From NCBI RefSeq assembly GCF_009745975.1, contig NZ_WHOL01000113.1, forward strand, positions 152,253 through 200,286: DNA of 48,034 nucleotides. The letters are read 5' to 3'. The notes below the pieces were generated by a model. That model searched no databases and had not been told where the DNA came from. It worked only from the letters and a program-made list of their open reading frames with translations. Shown here piece after piece: positions 18,214 to 28,360 of this stretch (positions within the stretch are counted from its first letter, which is position 1; every line of letters starts with the position of its first letter). Origin of the DNA: Actinokineospora pegani (lineage in GTDB: Bacteria > Actinomycetota > Actinomycetes > Mycobacteriales > Pseudonocardiaceae). The translations under genes and the position numbers were made by a program.

Positions 18214-19313
18214 GCCTTGGCCTCCTTGCGCTTGCGGAATGCCCCCACCGAGGCGAAGCCCTTGGGCAGGAACGCCACCACGAGCACGAACATCGCCCCC
18301 TGGAAGTAGGTCCAGAACGACGGGAACGCCTCCGACAGCGACGTCTGCGCCCACGCCACCGCGATGGCCCCGACGACCGGGCCGAACAGCGTCGACCGCC
18401 CGCCGATGGCCACCCCGATCAGGAACGCGATCGAGGGCACCACGCCCACGCTGGCGGGCGAGATGATCCCGACGATCGGCACGAACAGCGCCCCGGCGAT
18501 CCCGGCCATGGCGGCGGCGACCACGTAGGCGACGATCTTGACGTTGGCCGGGTCGTAGCCCAGGAAGCGCACCCGCTCCTCCTGGTCGCGCACGGCCACC
18601 AGCAGCTCCCCGTAGCGGGACCGGTAGAGCTGCCAGACCACCAGCACCATCACCAGCAGCACCGACGCGGCGATGTAGAACAGCATCCGCTTGTTGACCG
18701 GGTCGTAGAGGTTGAACCCGAAGAACGACCGGAACCCGTTGAGCCCGTTGGTGCCGCCGATGGAGGCCTGCTGCCCGATGAGCAGGATCGCGAACGCCGC
18801 CGCCAGCGCCTGGGACAGGATCGCGAAGTACGCCCCGCGCACCCGCCGCCGGAACACCGCCGCGCCCAGGCCGAAGGCGACCAGCGCCGGGACGGCCACG
18901 ATCGCGATGACCGTGAAGACCGGCGAGCGGAACGGCTCCCACCAACCGGGGACCTGGCCCGAGCCGTAGAGCTTCATGAAGTCGGGCACCCCGTCCGCGC
19001 CCGCGTCGGCGAGCTTGAGGTGCATGGCCATCGCGTACGCGCCGAGCCCGAAGAACACGCCCTGGCCCAGCGTCAGCATCCCGCCCCGGCCCCAGGCCAG
19101 GCCGATGCCCACCGCGACGATGGCGTAGCAGACGAACCGGCCCAGCAGCGACAGCCGGAAGTCCGACAGCACCGCGGGGGCCAGCACCAGCAGCGCCACC
19201 GCCAGCGCGATGAACCCGAACGCGGTGGCCCACTCCTTGTTGAGCTTCCTCTTGGGCGGGGTCCGCGCCACCGCTGTGCCTGTCTCGTCGGCCTTGTCCA
19301 GCTCCATCGTCAT
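18210..19313 (-). CDS. urtC: urea ABC transporter permease UrtC
   Basis: A 367-aa membrane permease of the branched-chain amino acid permease family with about ten hydrophobic helices. Family segments: GIGLAWGRGGMLTLGQGVFFGLGAYAM (described in parts: GMLTLGQGVFFG), FMKLYG, RGAYFAILSQALAAAF and the cytoplasmic loop GYDPANVKIVAYV that contacts an ATPase. The N-terminus (KADETGTAVARTPPKRKLN) is a charged cytoplasmic tail. ATG at 19313 with AGGAG; the ATG overlaps the urtB stop by 4 nt. Confidence 0.93.
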   Translation of the reverse strand: MTMELDKADETGTAVARTPPKRKLNKEWATAFGFIALAVALLVLAPAVLSDFRLSLLGRFVCYAIVAVGIGLAWGRGGMLTLGQGVFFGLGAYAMAMHLKLADAGADGVPDFMKLYGSGQVPGWWEPFRSPVFTVIAIVAVPALVAFGLGAAVFRRRVRGAYFAILSQALAAAFAILLIGQQASIGGTNGLNGFRSFFGFNLYDPVNKRMLFYIAASVLLVMVLVVWQLYRSRYGELLVAVRDQEERVRFLGYDPANVKIVAYVVAAAMAGIAGALFVPIVGIISPASVGVVPSIAFLIGVAIGGRSTLFGPVVGAIAVAWAQTSLSEAFPSFWTYFQGAMFVLVVAFLPKGFASVGAFRKRKEAKA

Positions 19314-20194
19314 GCCAGGCTCCTCGTCCTGATGCTGAAGATGCCCTGCGGCCGGATCTGCAGGAACACGACGATCACCACGAACACCGCCACCTTGGCC
19401 AGGCTGGCCGTGGTCGAGTACTCGAAGGTGGCCTGCAGCAGGCCCAGCCCGAACGCGGCGATCACGGTGCCCTTGATCTGCCCGATGCCGCCGGCGACGA
19501 CGACCAGGAACGCGTCGACGATGTAGTTGGTGCCCAGCGTCGGCCCGGTCGAGCCGAGCAGGGTCAGGGCGACACCCGCCACGCCCGCGAGCCCGGAGCC
19601 GATGAAGAACGTCAGCTTGTCCGTGGCCCGGGTGGAGATGCCGACCGTCTCGGCCAGGTCCCGGTTCTGCACGACCCCGCGCACCCGGCGGCCCAGCGCG
19701 GTCCGCGCCAGCACCAGCGAGAGCCCGCCCACGGCGACCACCGCCAGCACCAGGATGAACAACCGCGACGCGGGCACCTGCGCCACACCCAGGTCGACGC
19801 TGCCCGACAACCACGACGGCGCCTTCACGTCAACGTTCGGCGCGCCGAAGATGTCGCGCGCCACCTGTTGCAGGATCAACGCCACACCCCAGGTGACCAG
19901 CAGCGTGTCCAGCGGCCGGTGGTACATCCGCCGGATGAGCGTCATCTCCAGGACGAGCCCCAGCACGCCACCCACCAGGAACCCCAGCGGGATCGATAGC
20001 AGCAGCGACACCCCGGCGTCGGAGACCGCGCCCTGTACCACGTAGGCGGTGTACGCGCCCGCCATCATGAACTCGCCGTGCGCCATGTTGATGACGCCCA
20101 TCTGACCGAACGTCAGCGCCAGGCCGAGCGCCGCCAGCAGCAGCACCGACCCGAGCGACAAACCCGCGAACAACTGCCCGAACAAGGCTTCCAC
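19310..20194 (-). CDS. urtB: urea ABC transporter permease UrtB
   Basis: A 294-aa permease with about eight membrane helices. It shows the LivH/UrtB pattern GLALTFGQMGVINMAHGEF, RRVRGVVQNRDLAETVGI (cytoplasmic coupling loop) and VAGGIGQIKGTVIAA. MGVINMAHGE and the short length fit UrtB without the long N-terminal extension seen in some proteobacteria. GTG start; 70 nt separate it from urtA. Confidence 0.93.
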   Translation of the reverse strand: MEALFGQLFAGLSLGSVLLLAALGLALTFGQMGVINMAHGEFMMAGAYTAYVVQGAVSDAGVSLLLSIPLGFLVGGVLGLVLEMTLIRRMYHRPLDTLLVTWGVALILQQVARDIFGAPNVDVKAPSWLSGSVDLGVAQVPASRLFILVLAVVAVGGLSLVLARTALGRRVRGVVQNRDLAETVGISTRATDKLTFFIGSGLAGVAGVALTLLGSTGPTLGTNYIVDAFLVVVAGGIGQIKGTVIAAFGLGLLQATFEYSTTASLAKVAVFVVIVVFLQIRPQGIFSIRTRSLA

Positions 20195-20264
20195 GCGCGT
20201 TGCACCCTTCCGTGGGCGAGGGGCGGGCCGCTCCCAGGGTGGGGCGGCCCGCCGCCGGGGACGG

Positions 20265-21515
20265 TCAGCCGGCCAGGCCGGAGGCCCAGGGGTAGCCCTT
20301 GAGGAACGGGTCGGGCTCGATCGGCTGGCCCGAGCTCCACTCGGTGTGGATCAGGCCGTCCGCGCCGACCTTGCCGATGAGGGCGGTCTTGGCGATGTGG
20401 TGGTTGTCGCCGTTGACCGTGACGGTGCCCTCGGGGGCGTCGTAGCTGGTGCCGCCCGCCGCCTTCTTGATGTCGTCGGGGGTGAAGGACTTGGCCTTCT
20501 CCACCATCGACTTCCACAGGTAGAGGCTGGTGTAGGCGGCCTCCATCGGGTCGGAGGTGACCCGGTCGGCGCCGTACTTGGCCTTGAACGCCTCGACGAA
20601 CTTCTTGTTGGTGGGCGAGTCGACCGTCTGGTAGTAGTTCCACGCCGTCAACTGCCCGGCGAGGTTGTCGACGCCCACGCCGCTGACCTCCTCCTCGGCG
20701 ATCGAGACGGAGACGACGGGCATGGCCTCGGCGGTCAGCCCGGCGTTCTTGTACTCCTTGAAGAACGCCACGTTGGAGTCGCCGTTGAGGGTGTTGAACA
20801 CCGCCGCCGCGCCCGCGCCCTTGACCTTGTTGACGATCGTGGCGAAGTCGGTGTGCCCCAGCGGCGCGTACTCCTCGCCCTTGACCTCGATCCCGTTGGC
20901 CGCGGCGTAGGCGTTGATGATCTTGTTGGCCGTGCGCGGGAAGACGTAGTCCGACCCAACCAGGAACAGGGACGTGACGCCCTTCTCCTTGAGGTAGTCC
21001 AAGGCCGGGACGATCTGCTGGTTGGTGGTCGCCCCGGTGTAGAAGATGTTCGGCGAGGACTCCAGCCCCTCGTACTGCACCGGGTAGAACAGCAACCCGT
21101 TCGCCCCCTCGAACACCGGCAACATCGCCTTGCGCGACGACGAGGTCCACCCGCCGAACACTGCGGCCACGCAGTCCGCGCTGATCAGCTTGTTGGCCTT
21201 CTCGGCGAACACCGTCGGCTCCGAGGCCCCGTCCTCGGTCACGATCGACAGCTTCTTGCCGTCCACGCCCCCAGCCGCGTTGATCTCCTCCGCGGCCAGG
21301 TTCAACGAGTCGTTCACCGTCTTCTCGCTGATCGCCATCGTCCCCGACAACGAGTTCAAGAACCCGATCTTCACGGAGTCGCCCGACGTGTCCACACAGG
21401 ACGCACCACCGCCCCCGGACGCGGTGTCCCCGGTGCGGCTCCCGCAGGCGGCGGTCAGCACGGCCACGGACAACAGGGCGGTGACGCCGAGCAGGCGTCG
21501 TTGGGTTCTGCGCAC
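20265..21515 (-). CDS. urtA: urea ABC transporter substrate-binding lipoprotein UrtA
   Basis: A 416-aa extracellular lipoprotein that binds urea. The start at 21515 (GTG, GAAAGGG upstream) gives an exact lipoprotein signal: [15 protein letters not shown] then lipobox LTAAC with Cys24. The mature protein has the type-I solute-binding fold with UrtA motifs [57 protein letters not shown] in parts, and [23 protein letters not shown] and the GGWTS loop separate it from LivJ-type binders. It is first in the urtABCDE-gntR operon. Confidence 0.94.
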   Translation of the reverse strand: MRRTQRRLLGVTALLSVAVLTAACGSRTGDTASGGGGASCVDTSGDSVKIGFLNSLSGTMAISEKTVNDSLNLAAEEINAAGGVDGKKLSIVTEDGASEPTVFAEKANKLISADCVAAVFGGWTSSSRKAMLPVFEGANGLLFYPVQYEGLESSPNIFYTGATTNQQIVPALDYLKEKGVTSLFLVGSDYVFPRTANKIINAYAAANGIEVKGEEYAPLGHTDFATIVNKVKGAGAAAVFNTLNGDSNVAFFKEYKNAGLTAEAMPVVSVSIAEEEVSGVGVDNLAGQLTAWNYYQTVDSPTNKKFVEAFKAKYGADRVTSDPMEAAYTSLYLWKSMVEKAKSFTPDDIKKAAGGTSYDAPEGTVTVNGDNHHIAKTALIGKVGADGLIHTEWSSGQPIEPDPFLKGYPWASGLAG

Positions 21516-22087
21516 GGGTAACCCTTTCGGGGAGTTCCAGGTGGGGTATCGCCGCCCATCGCCACAGCGATGACCGGGCAGGGGTGGCACCCGGGAGAAG
21601 CGGTCCATCCTGCCGCCAGAACCGGCCGCACCTCCTGCGACCTGCTGTGTCCAGTCCTGTCGACCGGCGTGTGTCCAGCGGCGTTGGCGCAAAAGCTAGG
21701 GCCGCCATGTTTCTGGGACAGCGCCGTTGTGATCACCTGGATGTGTCCCCCGGTTAAGCGGGAGGGTGGTTTGGCGTAACACGAGGGGGGTCAGGTGCTT
21801 GTCAAGGGCCGTGGTGCCCGGACGTGGGCGCGGAGGTCCCAGCGGGGCTGTGTTGTTTGTCGCCGTCGACCCTGCCCCTGTGATCGTCGAAGACGACGGC
21901 CATCGACGCGGACTAAGTGGTGTTCACCGCCCCCGACATCGAGTCGGCGTGGCGCGAGGGGCAGCCCGCGATCCCGCACCCCGCACCCGTCGAGCGGCGA
22001 ACCGGCTTTGTCATCGACCCGGCGTGGCTCGCGGACCCGCTGCCGACTTGCCGCGTCTCGTCGTATTCCCTGGCAGGCCAGGCCCCG
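21516..22087. other. urtA upstream region plus possible gene remnant
   Basis: Positions 21516-21780 hold the urtA promoter region. The nonamer TGTGTCCAG is repeated at 21646 and 21670 (24-bp period), with related GTCC words nearby. I looked for a full GlnR box and did not find one. From 21917 the plus strand reads protein-like (GTG, VFTAPDIESAWREGQPAIPH, RRTGFVIDPAWLADP) but runs into the fadH-like gene with no stop of its own, so it may be a truncated remnant. Confidence 0.4.
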
Positions 22088-24609
<2,522 letters not shown>

Positions 24610-24626
24610 GCCGAGCACGCTACATA

Positions 24627-24655
24627 TGCAACTAGGTGCAGTGCAACTAGCTGCA
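24627..24655. promoter_or_regulatory. tandem palindromes TGCA-A-CTAG-S-TGCA, candidate PadR operator
   Basis: Two 14-bp near-palindromes (24627-24640 and 24642-24655) repeat with a 15-bp period directly upstream of the PadR gene, the second extended to AGTGCA/TGCACT. They abut the TATGTA -10 candidate at 24621-24626, so binding would block transcription. Confidence 0.65.
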
Positions 24656-24844
24656 CTTGCCAATCAGGCTCGCGCAGAGGTCGCCGAACTCGTCCAGCGG
24701 GCCGAAGTCGTGCGCATCCGCCTCCAGGGAGGCCACCGCCGCGTCGGCGGCATCGGCGAGCACCCTGAGAGCGGCCGCGAGATCACCGATCAGCCCCGTC
24801 ACGAGGGTGAGTTTCTGCTGGTGGTCGTATGCGCCTGGTGGCAT
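24647..24844 (-). CDS. 65-aa helical protein divergent from the XRE-DUF397 genes
   Basis: A small protein with ATG at 24844 and AGAAGGGG 8 nt upstream. After MPPGAYDHQQK it is largely helical and acidic (LTLVTGLIGDLAAALRVLAD, AADAAVASLEADAHDF) and ends FGDLCASLIGKCS, with two Cys. It has no signal peptide. Its 3' end overlaps the upstream side of the PadR operator. It shares a 144-bp palindrome-bearing gap with the divergent XRE gene, a common place for small partners of XRE-DUF397 systems. The function is unknown. Confidence 0.6.
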   Translation of the reverse strand: MPPGAYDHQQKLTLVTGLIGDLAAALRVLADAADAAVASLEADAHDFGPLDEFGDLCASLIGKCS

Positions 24845-24873
24845 GGCGGTGCCCCTTCTGTCGGAGAGCTTGG

Positions 24874-24898
24874 CGAGTACAGCTTAAGGCTGTACTCG
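24874..24898. promoter_or_regulatory. 25-bp perfect dyad in the divergent promoter
   Basis: CGAGTACAGC-TTAAG-GCTGTACTCG has 10-bp perfect arms. It lies 29 bp upstream of the 65-aa gene start and 90 bp upstream of the XRE start. It fits a shared operator for the XRE protein. Confidence 0.6.
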
Positions 24899-24926
24899 AA
24901 GCGATGCATGACCCAATCGAGTGAAG

Positions 24927-24938
24927 TTACATATGTAA
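24927..24938. promoter_or_regulatory. TTACATATGTAA palindrome upstream of the XRE gene
   Basis: A perfect 12-bp palindrome, AT-rich in a GC-rich genome, 50 bp before the XRE start. It can serve as a -10 region or as a second operator. Confidence 0.5.
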
Positions 24939-24988
24939 GAACTTGGCCAGTGCGGACGCGTCGGCTCGGTACGGCAGACTTCGCGTTC

Positions 24989-25816
24989 ATGAGCGCTGTT
25001 CCTCGCGACCCGCAGTTGTGCCGTGTGATCGTCGGCGACACCCTGCAACGGCTCCGGAACGCCCACGGCTTCACGCAGAAGCAGGTCGCCGAGGCGACGG
25101 GCATCACCCTCACGCGGATCATGAACCACGAGAACGCCAGGGCCACGCTGACCGAGAAGGAAGCTGACCTGCTCCTGGGCCTCTACAAGGCACCCGCCGA
25201 GGTGGCCGACCGGGCTAGGGAGCGGCTGGTGGTCGCCCGAGGCCGCGCGAAGCCTTCGGACAAGGAAGACCAGCTCTACACCGCGCACGAGGAGAACGCC
25301 GAGAGCATCGCCTACGTGTACGGGTCCGTGCCCGGCCCTCTTCAGACCGAGGCGTACGCGGCTCATCAGTACCGGCGGTCGCCGATGGTCGCGCCTTACC
25401 AATCGGGAGCGTTCGCCCGGAGCCGGATTGAGCGCGGTGCGTTCCTCCGAGCGCGGACCAACTGCGCCATCACGGCGGTCATGGGTGAAGAAGCGATCCG
25501 GAAGCACCGGGGAACCCCGGCGGACATGGTCGAACAGATCGACCGGCTGATGGAGTTCGCCGCCCTGGACCACATCCACGTGTTGATCGTCCCGGACTCC
25601 ACTGGCGAGGTGCCGGGGCACGTCACGCCGTACGCCCTCATGCGCATCGCCGACGACTACCAGGCCGCCTTTGCGGACGTTCTGACCGGTATATTCCGAG
25701 TTGGTGACCCCAGCGCTTACGCCGCCGCGACGCAGACCGCGCTTGAGTTGGCGCTGTCGGACGAAGATTCACTCGCAGTGTTGGAGAGGTACCGAGGTGC
25801 GTTCCGCAAGCTCTAG
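24989..25816 (+). CDS. XRE-family regulator with DUF5753 domain
   Basis: A 275-aa regulator. The ATG at 24989 opens a standard XRE helix-turn-helix (LCRVIVGDTLQRLRNAHGFT, KQVAEATGITLTRIMNHENA). The C-terminal 180 residues form the DUF5753 domain (SIAYVYGSVPGPLQTEAYA, FLRARTNCAITAVMGEEAIR in parts, LIVPDSTGEVPG). Such genes nearly always precede a DUF397 gene, as here, where the next start lies 20 nt inside this one. In Streptomyces this pair is linked to development and antibiotic control (BldB/WhiJ-like systems). The 65-aa protein divergent from it completes a three-gene set. Confidence 0.9.
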   Translation: MSAVPRDPQLCRVIVGDTLQRLRNAHGFTQKQVAEATGITLTRIMNHENARATLTEKEADLLLGLYKAPAEVADRARERLVVARGRAKPSDKEDQLYTAHEENAESIAYVYGSVPGPLQTEAYAAHQYRRSPMVAPYQSGAFARSRIERGAFLRARTNCAITAVMGEEAIRKHRGTPADMVEQIDRLMEFAALDHIHVLIVPDSTGEVPGHVTPYALMRIADDYQAAFADVLTGIFRVGDPSAYAAATQTALELALSDEDSLAVLERYRGAFRKL

Positions 25817-25994
25817 CGCAGACTTCGCCCCCGCAGGACCTTTTCGGAAGTCGAGCCGCTCCGGGGGCGGTCCCAACTGCGTCGAGCTAGCCCCGGCTGC
25901 CGCCGGGTGGGTTGTCCGGGACTCCAAGCAGCCCAACGGCCCTGCCCTGCACCTGAGCCACGCCGCCGTGGCCGCTCTGGTCTACCGCTCGTAG
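25797..25994 (+). CDS. DUF397 small protein
   Basis: A 65-aa DUF397 protein; GTG start with GAGAGG upstream, overlapping the XRE-DUF5753 gene by 20 nt. Hallmarks: PFRKSSRSGGGPNCVELA, VVRDSKQPNGPAL and a C-terminal LSHAAVAALV. DUF397 proteins pair with XRE-DUF5753 regulators and probably bind or modulate them. Its stop overlaps the facing minus-strand gene by 13 bp. Confidence 0.92.
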   Translation: MRSASSSADFAPAGPFRKSSRSGGGPNCVELAPAAAGWVVRDSKQPNGPALHLSHAAVAALVYRS

Positions 25995-26488
25995 CCGAAC
26001 CAGACCTTTCGGCTTCGTGGTCCCGTGTCCCCGTCGCGGGGCCACAGCCGGAGGCGGTACGAGTCCAACCCCTCCGCCCCGTCGGCGACCTCCGCGTACC
26101 CGCGTCCCGACACGCGGGCGCGGTAGGTGCCCGGCGGGACGTCGCAGGGAATCGGGTCGCGTCCACCGGAGCCCTCGAACCACACCCTGCCATCGGGAAC
26201 ATCGAGGTCAACGTCGACGACCTGGTCCCAGGCGTCATCGTCGGCAGGCGGCTCGAGCGGCCAGACCTCGACCCTCATGGGTGCGTGGAAGTTCCACTGG
26301 GCCGGGCTCACAAGATCGACCAGGCCATCCGACACGCCGACGAAGCGTCCCGACTGCCTTGCGTCGTCGAGCGCGCGGAGGACAGCGTCGCTGTTCGGGT
26401 CGTCGGCCCAGGGAGCCGCGCCGTAGATGTAGATTTGACCGTGGTTGACCTCGACGTCCAGGTCGACGGCATGACTCGGCTGGCTCAT
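25982..26488 (-). CDS. 168-aa protein, candidate inhibitor of the adjacent nuclease
   Basis: A soluble 168-aa acidic protein that looks beta-rich (VDLDVEVNHGQIYIYGA, SGRFVGVSDGLVDLVSPAQW, VPPGTYRARVSGRGYAE, LRLWPR). ATG at 26488 overlaps the stop of the nuclease gene by 4 nt; the longer reading is a shadow. The order nuclease then small protein mirrors Bacillus nucA-comJ(nin), where ComJ inhibits NucA, and the alternating strands with a DLPxGxY-like VPPGTYRARV motif are reminiscent of ComJ. Homology is not proven. No signal peptide, as expected for an immunity protein. Confidence 0.6.
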   Translation of the reverse strand: MSQPSHAVDLDVEVNHGQIYIYGAAPWADDPNSDAVLRALDDARQSGRFVGVSDGLVDLVSPAQWNFHAPMRVEVWPLEPPADDDAWDQVVDVDLDVPDGRVWFEGSGGRDPIPCDVPPGTYRARVSGRGYAEVADGAEGLDSYRLRLWPRDGDTGPRSRKVWFGYER

Positions 26489-27114
26489 CCGCAGGTCTGG
26501 TCCTCCGCGATGTCGACCCCTTGGAACGGGCCGGAAGCGATCTGGTCCGGATGGATGATGACGACCAAGTAGTCGTCCCCGTCCTTGATCCCAGCCGCAC
26601 GATACCGCGTGGACAGGGTGCCGCCCTGGCACTGGTTCTCCCGCGCCGGAACCTCGTGCTCCTGCGCGCCTGCTCCACCCTGGCGAGTGCCCGCGAACGG
26701 GTATTCGTCGCACTGTCCGCCATGCGGCCTGGCAAAGCTCGGGAGGCAGACCTGCTTGCGGTTCGCCGCCTCCGCACTGGAGTCCTTCGTCAACACGCCC
26801 GGCTTGCCCGCGGCCCATGCTGTGGAGATGTTGCGAGTGATGAAGGGCATCCGGGCCGCATCGAAGATCACGAACTTCACATCGTCGCACTCCTCGTGGG
26901 CTAGTCCCTGCTGCGCGGTGCATTTGTGAACGTCTGACGATGCCGACTTCGCGACCATGAACTGGGTCTCTCCGTCGCCTACCAGTTCGGTCCCGCCGGT
27001 CAGGCCATCGACAAGACCCAGGGTGTGATCTCTGAGTTCGGGAACAGCGACAACGGCCGTTACGGCAATGAACACGACGGGCAGCAGCAGCCCGCCCTTG
27101 GTCCTAGTGGCCAC
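26485..27114 (-). CDS. secreted or membrane-anchored NucA/NucB-type deoxyribonuclease
   Basis: A 209-aa protein with an N-terminal membrane helix or uncleaved signal (about 8-26, GLLLPVVFIAVTAVVAV). The C-terminal 130 residues resemble the NucA/NucB nuclease domain: FVIFDAARMPFITRNI, GQCDEYPFAGTRQGG (CDEYPF at 135-140, the family signature), then PARENQCQGGTLST. Six or more Cys suggest an extracellular fold. NucA/NucB enzymes cut DNA outside the cell, in DNA uptake or biofilm DNA turnover, and the domain also serves as a toxin. The start ATG at 27114 follows a TA-rich patch. Coupled to a candidate inhibitor. Confidence 0.78.
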   Translation of the reverse strand: MATRTKGGLLLPVVFIAVTAVVAVPELRDHTLGLVDGLTGGTELVGDGETQFMVAKSASSDVHKCTAQQGLAHEECDDVKFVIFDAARMPFITRNISTAWAAGKPGVLTKDSSAEAANRKQVCLPSFARPHGGQCDEYPFAGTRQGGAGAQEHEVPARENQCQGGTLSTRYRAAGIKDGDDYLVVIIHPDQIASGPFQGVDIAEDQTCG

Positions 27115-27166
27115 CCGAGGATAGTGGCTGCTACTACTCTTTGTGACTATTGCCCAACTGGGTGAG

Positions 27167-28192
27167 CTAAGCGCCCAGGTGGTCGGCCACCCGGTCGGCC
27201 ACCGCGCGCGCCAGCAGCGGCGGCACCGCGTTCCCGATCTGCTTGGCCACCTCGATCTTGGTCCCGCACCACCGGAAGCTGTCCGGGAACGACTGCAACC
27301 GCGCCGCCTCCAAGTGCGTGATCGGCCGATGATGCTCCGGGTGCAGGTAGCGCCCCTTCTCCGGCTTGTAGAACTCGGTCCGGATGGTCAGCGACGGCTC
27401 CGCCCACCGCATCCGCCCCATCACGTCGGTCGTCCCCGTCTTCTTCTCCCGCCAGCACCTCGGCAGCAGCTCGTCCGGCAGGTCGAACCGCCCACCCCCA
27501 GGCGGGATCGCGCGGTACCGGCGCAACGACAGCGGCGTCGGGTTGCGGCCCAGGTGCAGCTCGGCCCCGCTGAAGCTGCCCGCCACGCTGCGCCCGAACA
27601 CCTCGACCCGGCGTTCCGGCAGGGCAGTCCCAGCGGGCACCGGAGGCAGTCCACTCAGGACCGAGTCGACCCCCAGCCACGTCCCCTTGCGGTGGGTCGG
27701 CTCCGGCAGCGGGACCCGCCCCACCCGCGAGCCGATGACGAACGCCCGCTTGCGCCGCTGCGGCACCCCGAAGTCCGCCGCCAGCAGCAGCCCCGAGGTC
27801 AGCTCGTAGCCCAGCTTCCCCGCCTCGACCACCAGCAGCCCGAACTCGGCCGAGCCCAGGAAGCGGTCCACGTTCTCGATCACGAACACCCGGGGCCGCG
27901 CCGCCGCCACGATCCGGAAGTACTCGCGCCACAGCGCGTTGCGCGGGTCGTCCACATCCCGCGATCCCAGGTTGGAGAACCCCTGGCACGGCGGCCCGCC
28001 CACGACCAAGTCCGCCGAGGGCACCTCGCCGACCTCGGCGATGTCGCCCCAGTGCACGTGCTCGGTCCCGAAGTTCGCCGCGTGCGTCGCCGCCGCCGCG
28101 AGGTCGTGCTCGACGGCCAGCACCGGTGTGAACGCGGTGCGGAAACCCTCGGTCAGGCCGCCGCAGCCCGCGAACAGGTCGATGAAGTGCAC
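27167..28192 (-). CDS. DNA (cytosine-5-)-methyltransferase
   Basis: A 341-aa C5 methyltransferase. All core motifs are in order: I IDLFAGCGGLTEGF, IV GGPPCQGFSNLG with the catalytic Cys, VI VIENVDRF, VIII QRRKRAFVIG, a target-recognition region around 180-270, IX-X RLQSFPDSFRW and QIGNAVPPLLA. GTG start without a clear ribosome site, diverging from the nitrate reductase gene over 168 bp. No restriction enzyme gene is adjacent, so it is either solitary or linked to the Vsr gene at 2205. The recognition site cannot be read from sequence. Confidence 0.94.
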   Translation of the reverse strand: MHFIDLFAGCGGLTEGFRTAFTPVLAVEHDLAAAATHAANFGTEHVHWGDIAEVGEVPSADLVVGGPPCQGFSNLGSRDVDDPRNALWREYFRIVAAARPRVFVIENVDRFLGSAEFGLLVVEAGKLGYELTSGLLLAADFGVPQRRKRAFVIGSRVGRVPLPEPTHRKGTWLGVDSVLSGLPPVPAGTALPERRVEVFGRSVAGSFSGAELHLGRNPTPLSLRRYRAIPPGGGRFDLPDELLPRCWREKKTGTTDVMGRMRWAEPSLTIRTEFYKPEKGRYLHPEHHRPITHLEAARLQSFPDSFRWCGTKIEVAKQIGNAVPPLLARAVADRVADHLGA

Positions 28193-28360
28193 CGGAACAC
28201 ACTAGCCGGCCGGGGGTGTGAGCAGCGCCGCAGTCGCGCACAGACCTCCCCCCGCACAGGAGAGAGCCATGTAACCCGCGCACCCGGCGCGGACATCCAG
28301 GCGTAACGAGCCGTCCTTAGCTTGATCCGGGACAGGGTGAGCGGAGGGAGACGGGCTGCC

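Noticed and set aside
21516-21790. GlnR box upstream of urtA
   Set aside because: GTTAC and GAAAC words occur on the minus strand but not at the required 6-nt spacing.
21923-22018. 33-codon minus-strand frame (starting MTKPVRRSTG)
   Set aside because: No ribosome site and it competes with a better protein-like frame on the other strand; neither is firm.
28261-28320. GlnR-type nitrogen operator before the nitrate reductase gene
   Set aside because: GTAAC words occur at 28269 and 28301, but the 32-bp spacing and missing GAAAC half-sites do not fit the GlnR consensus.
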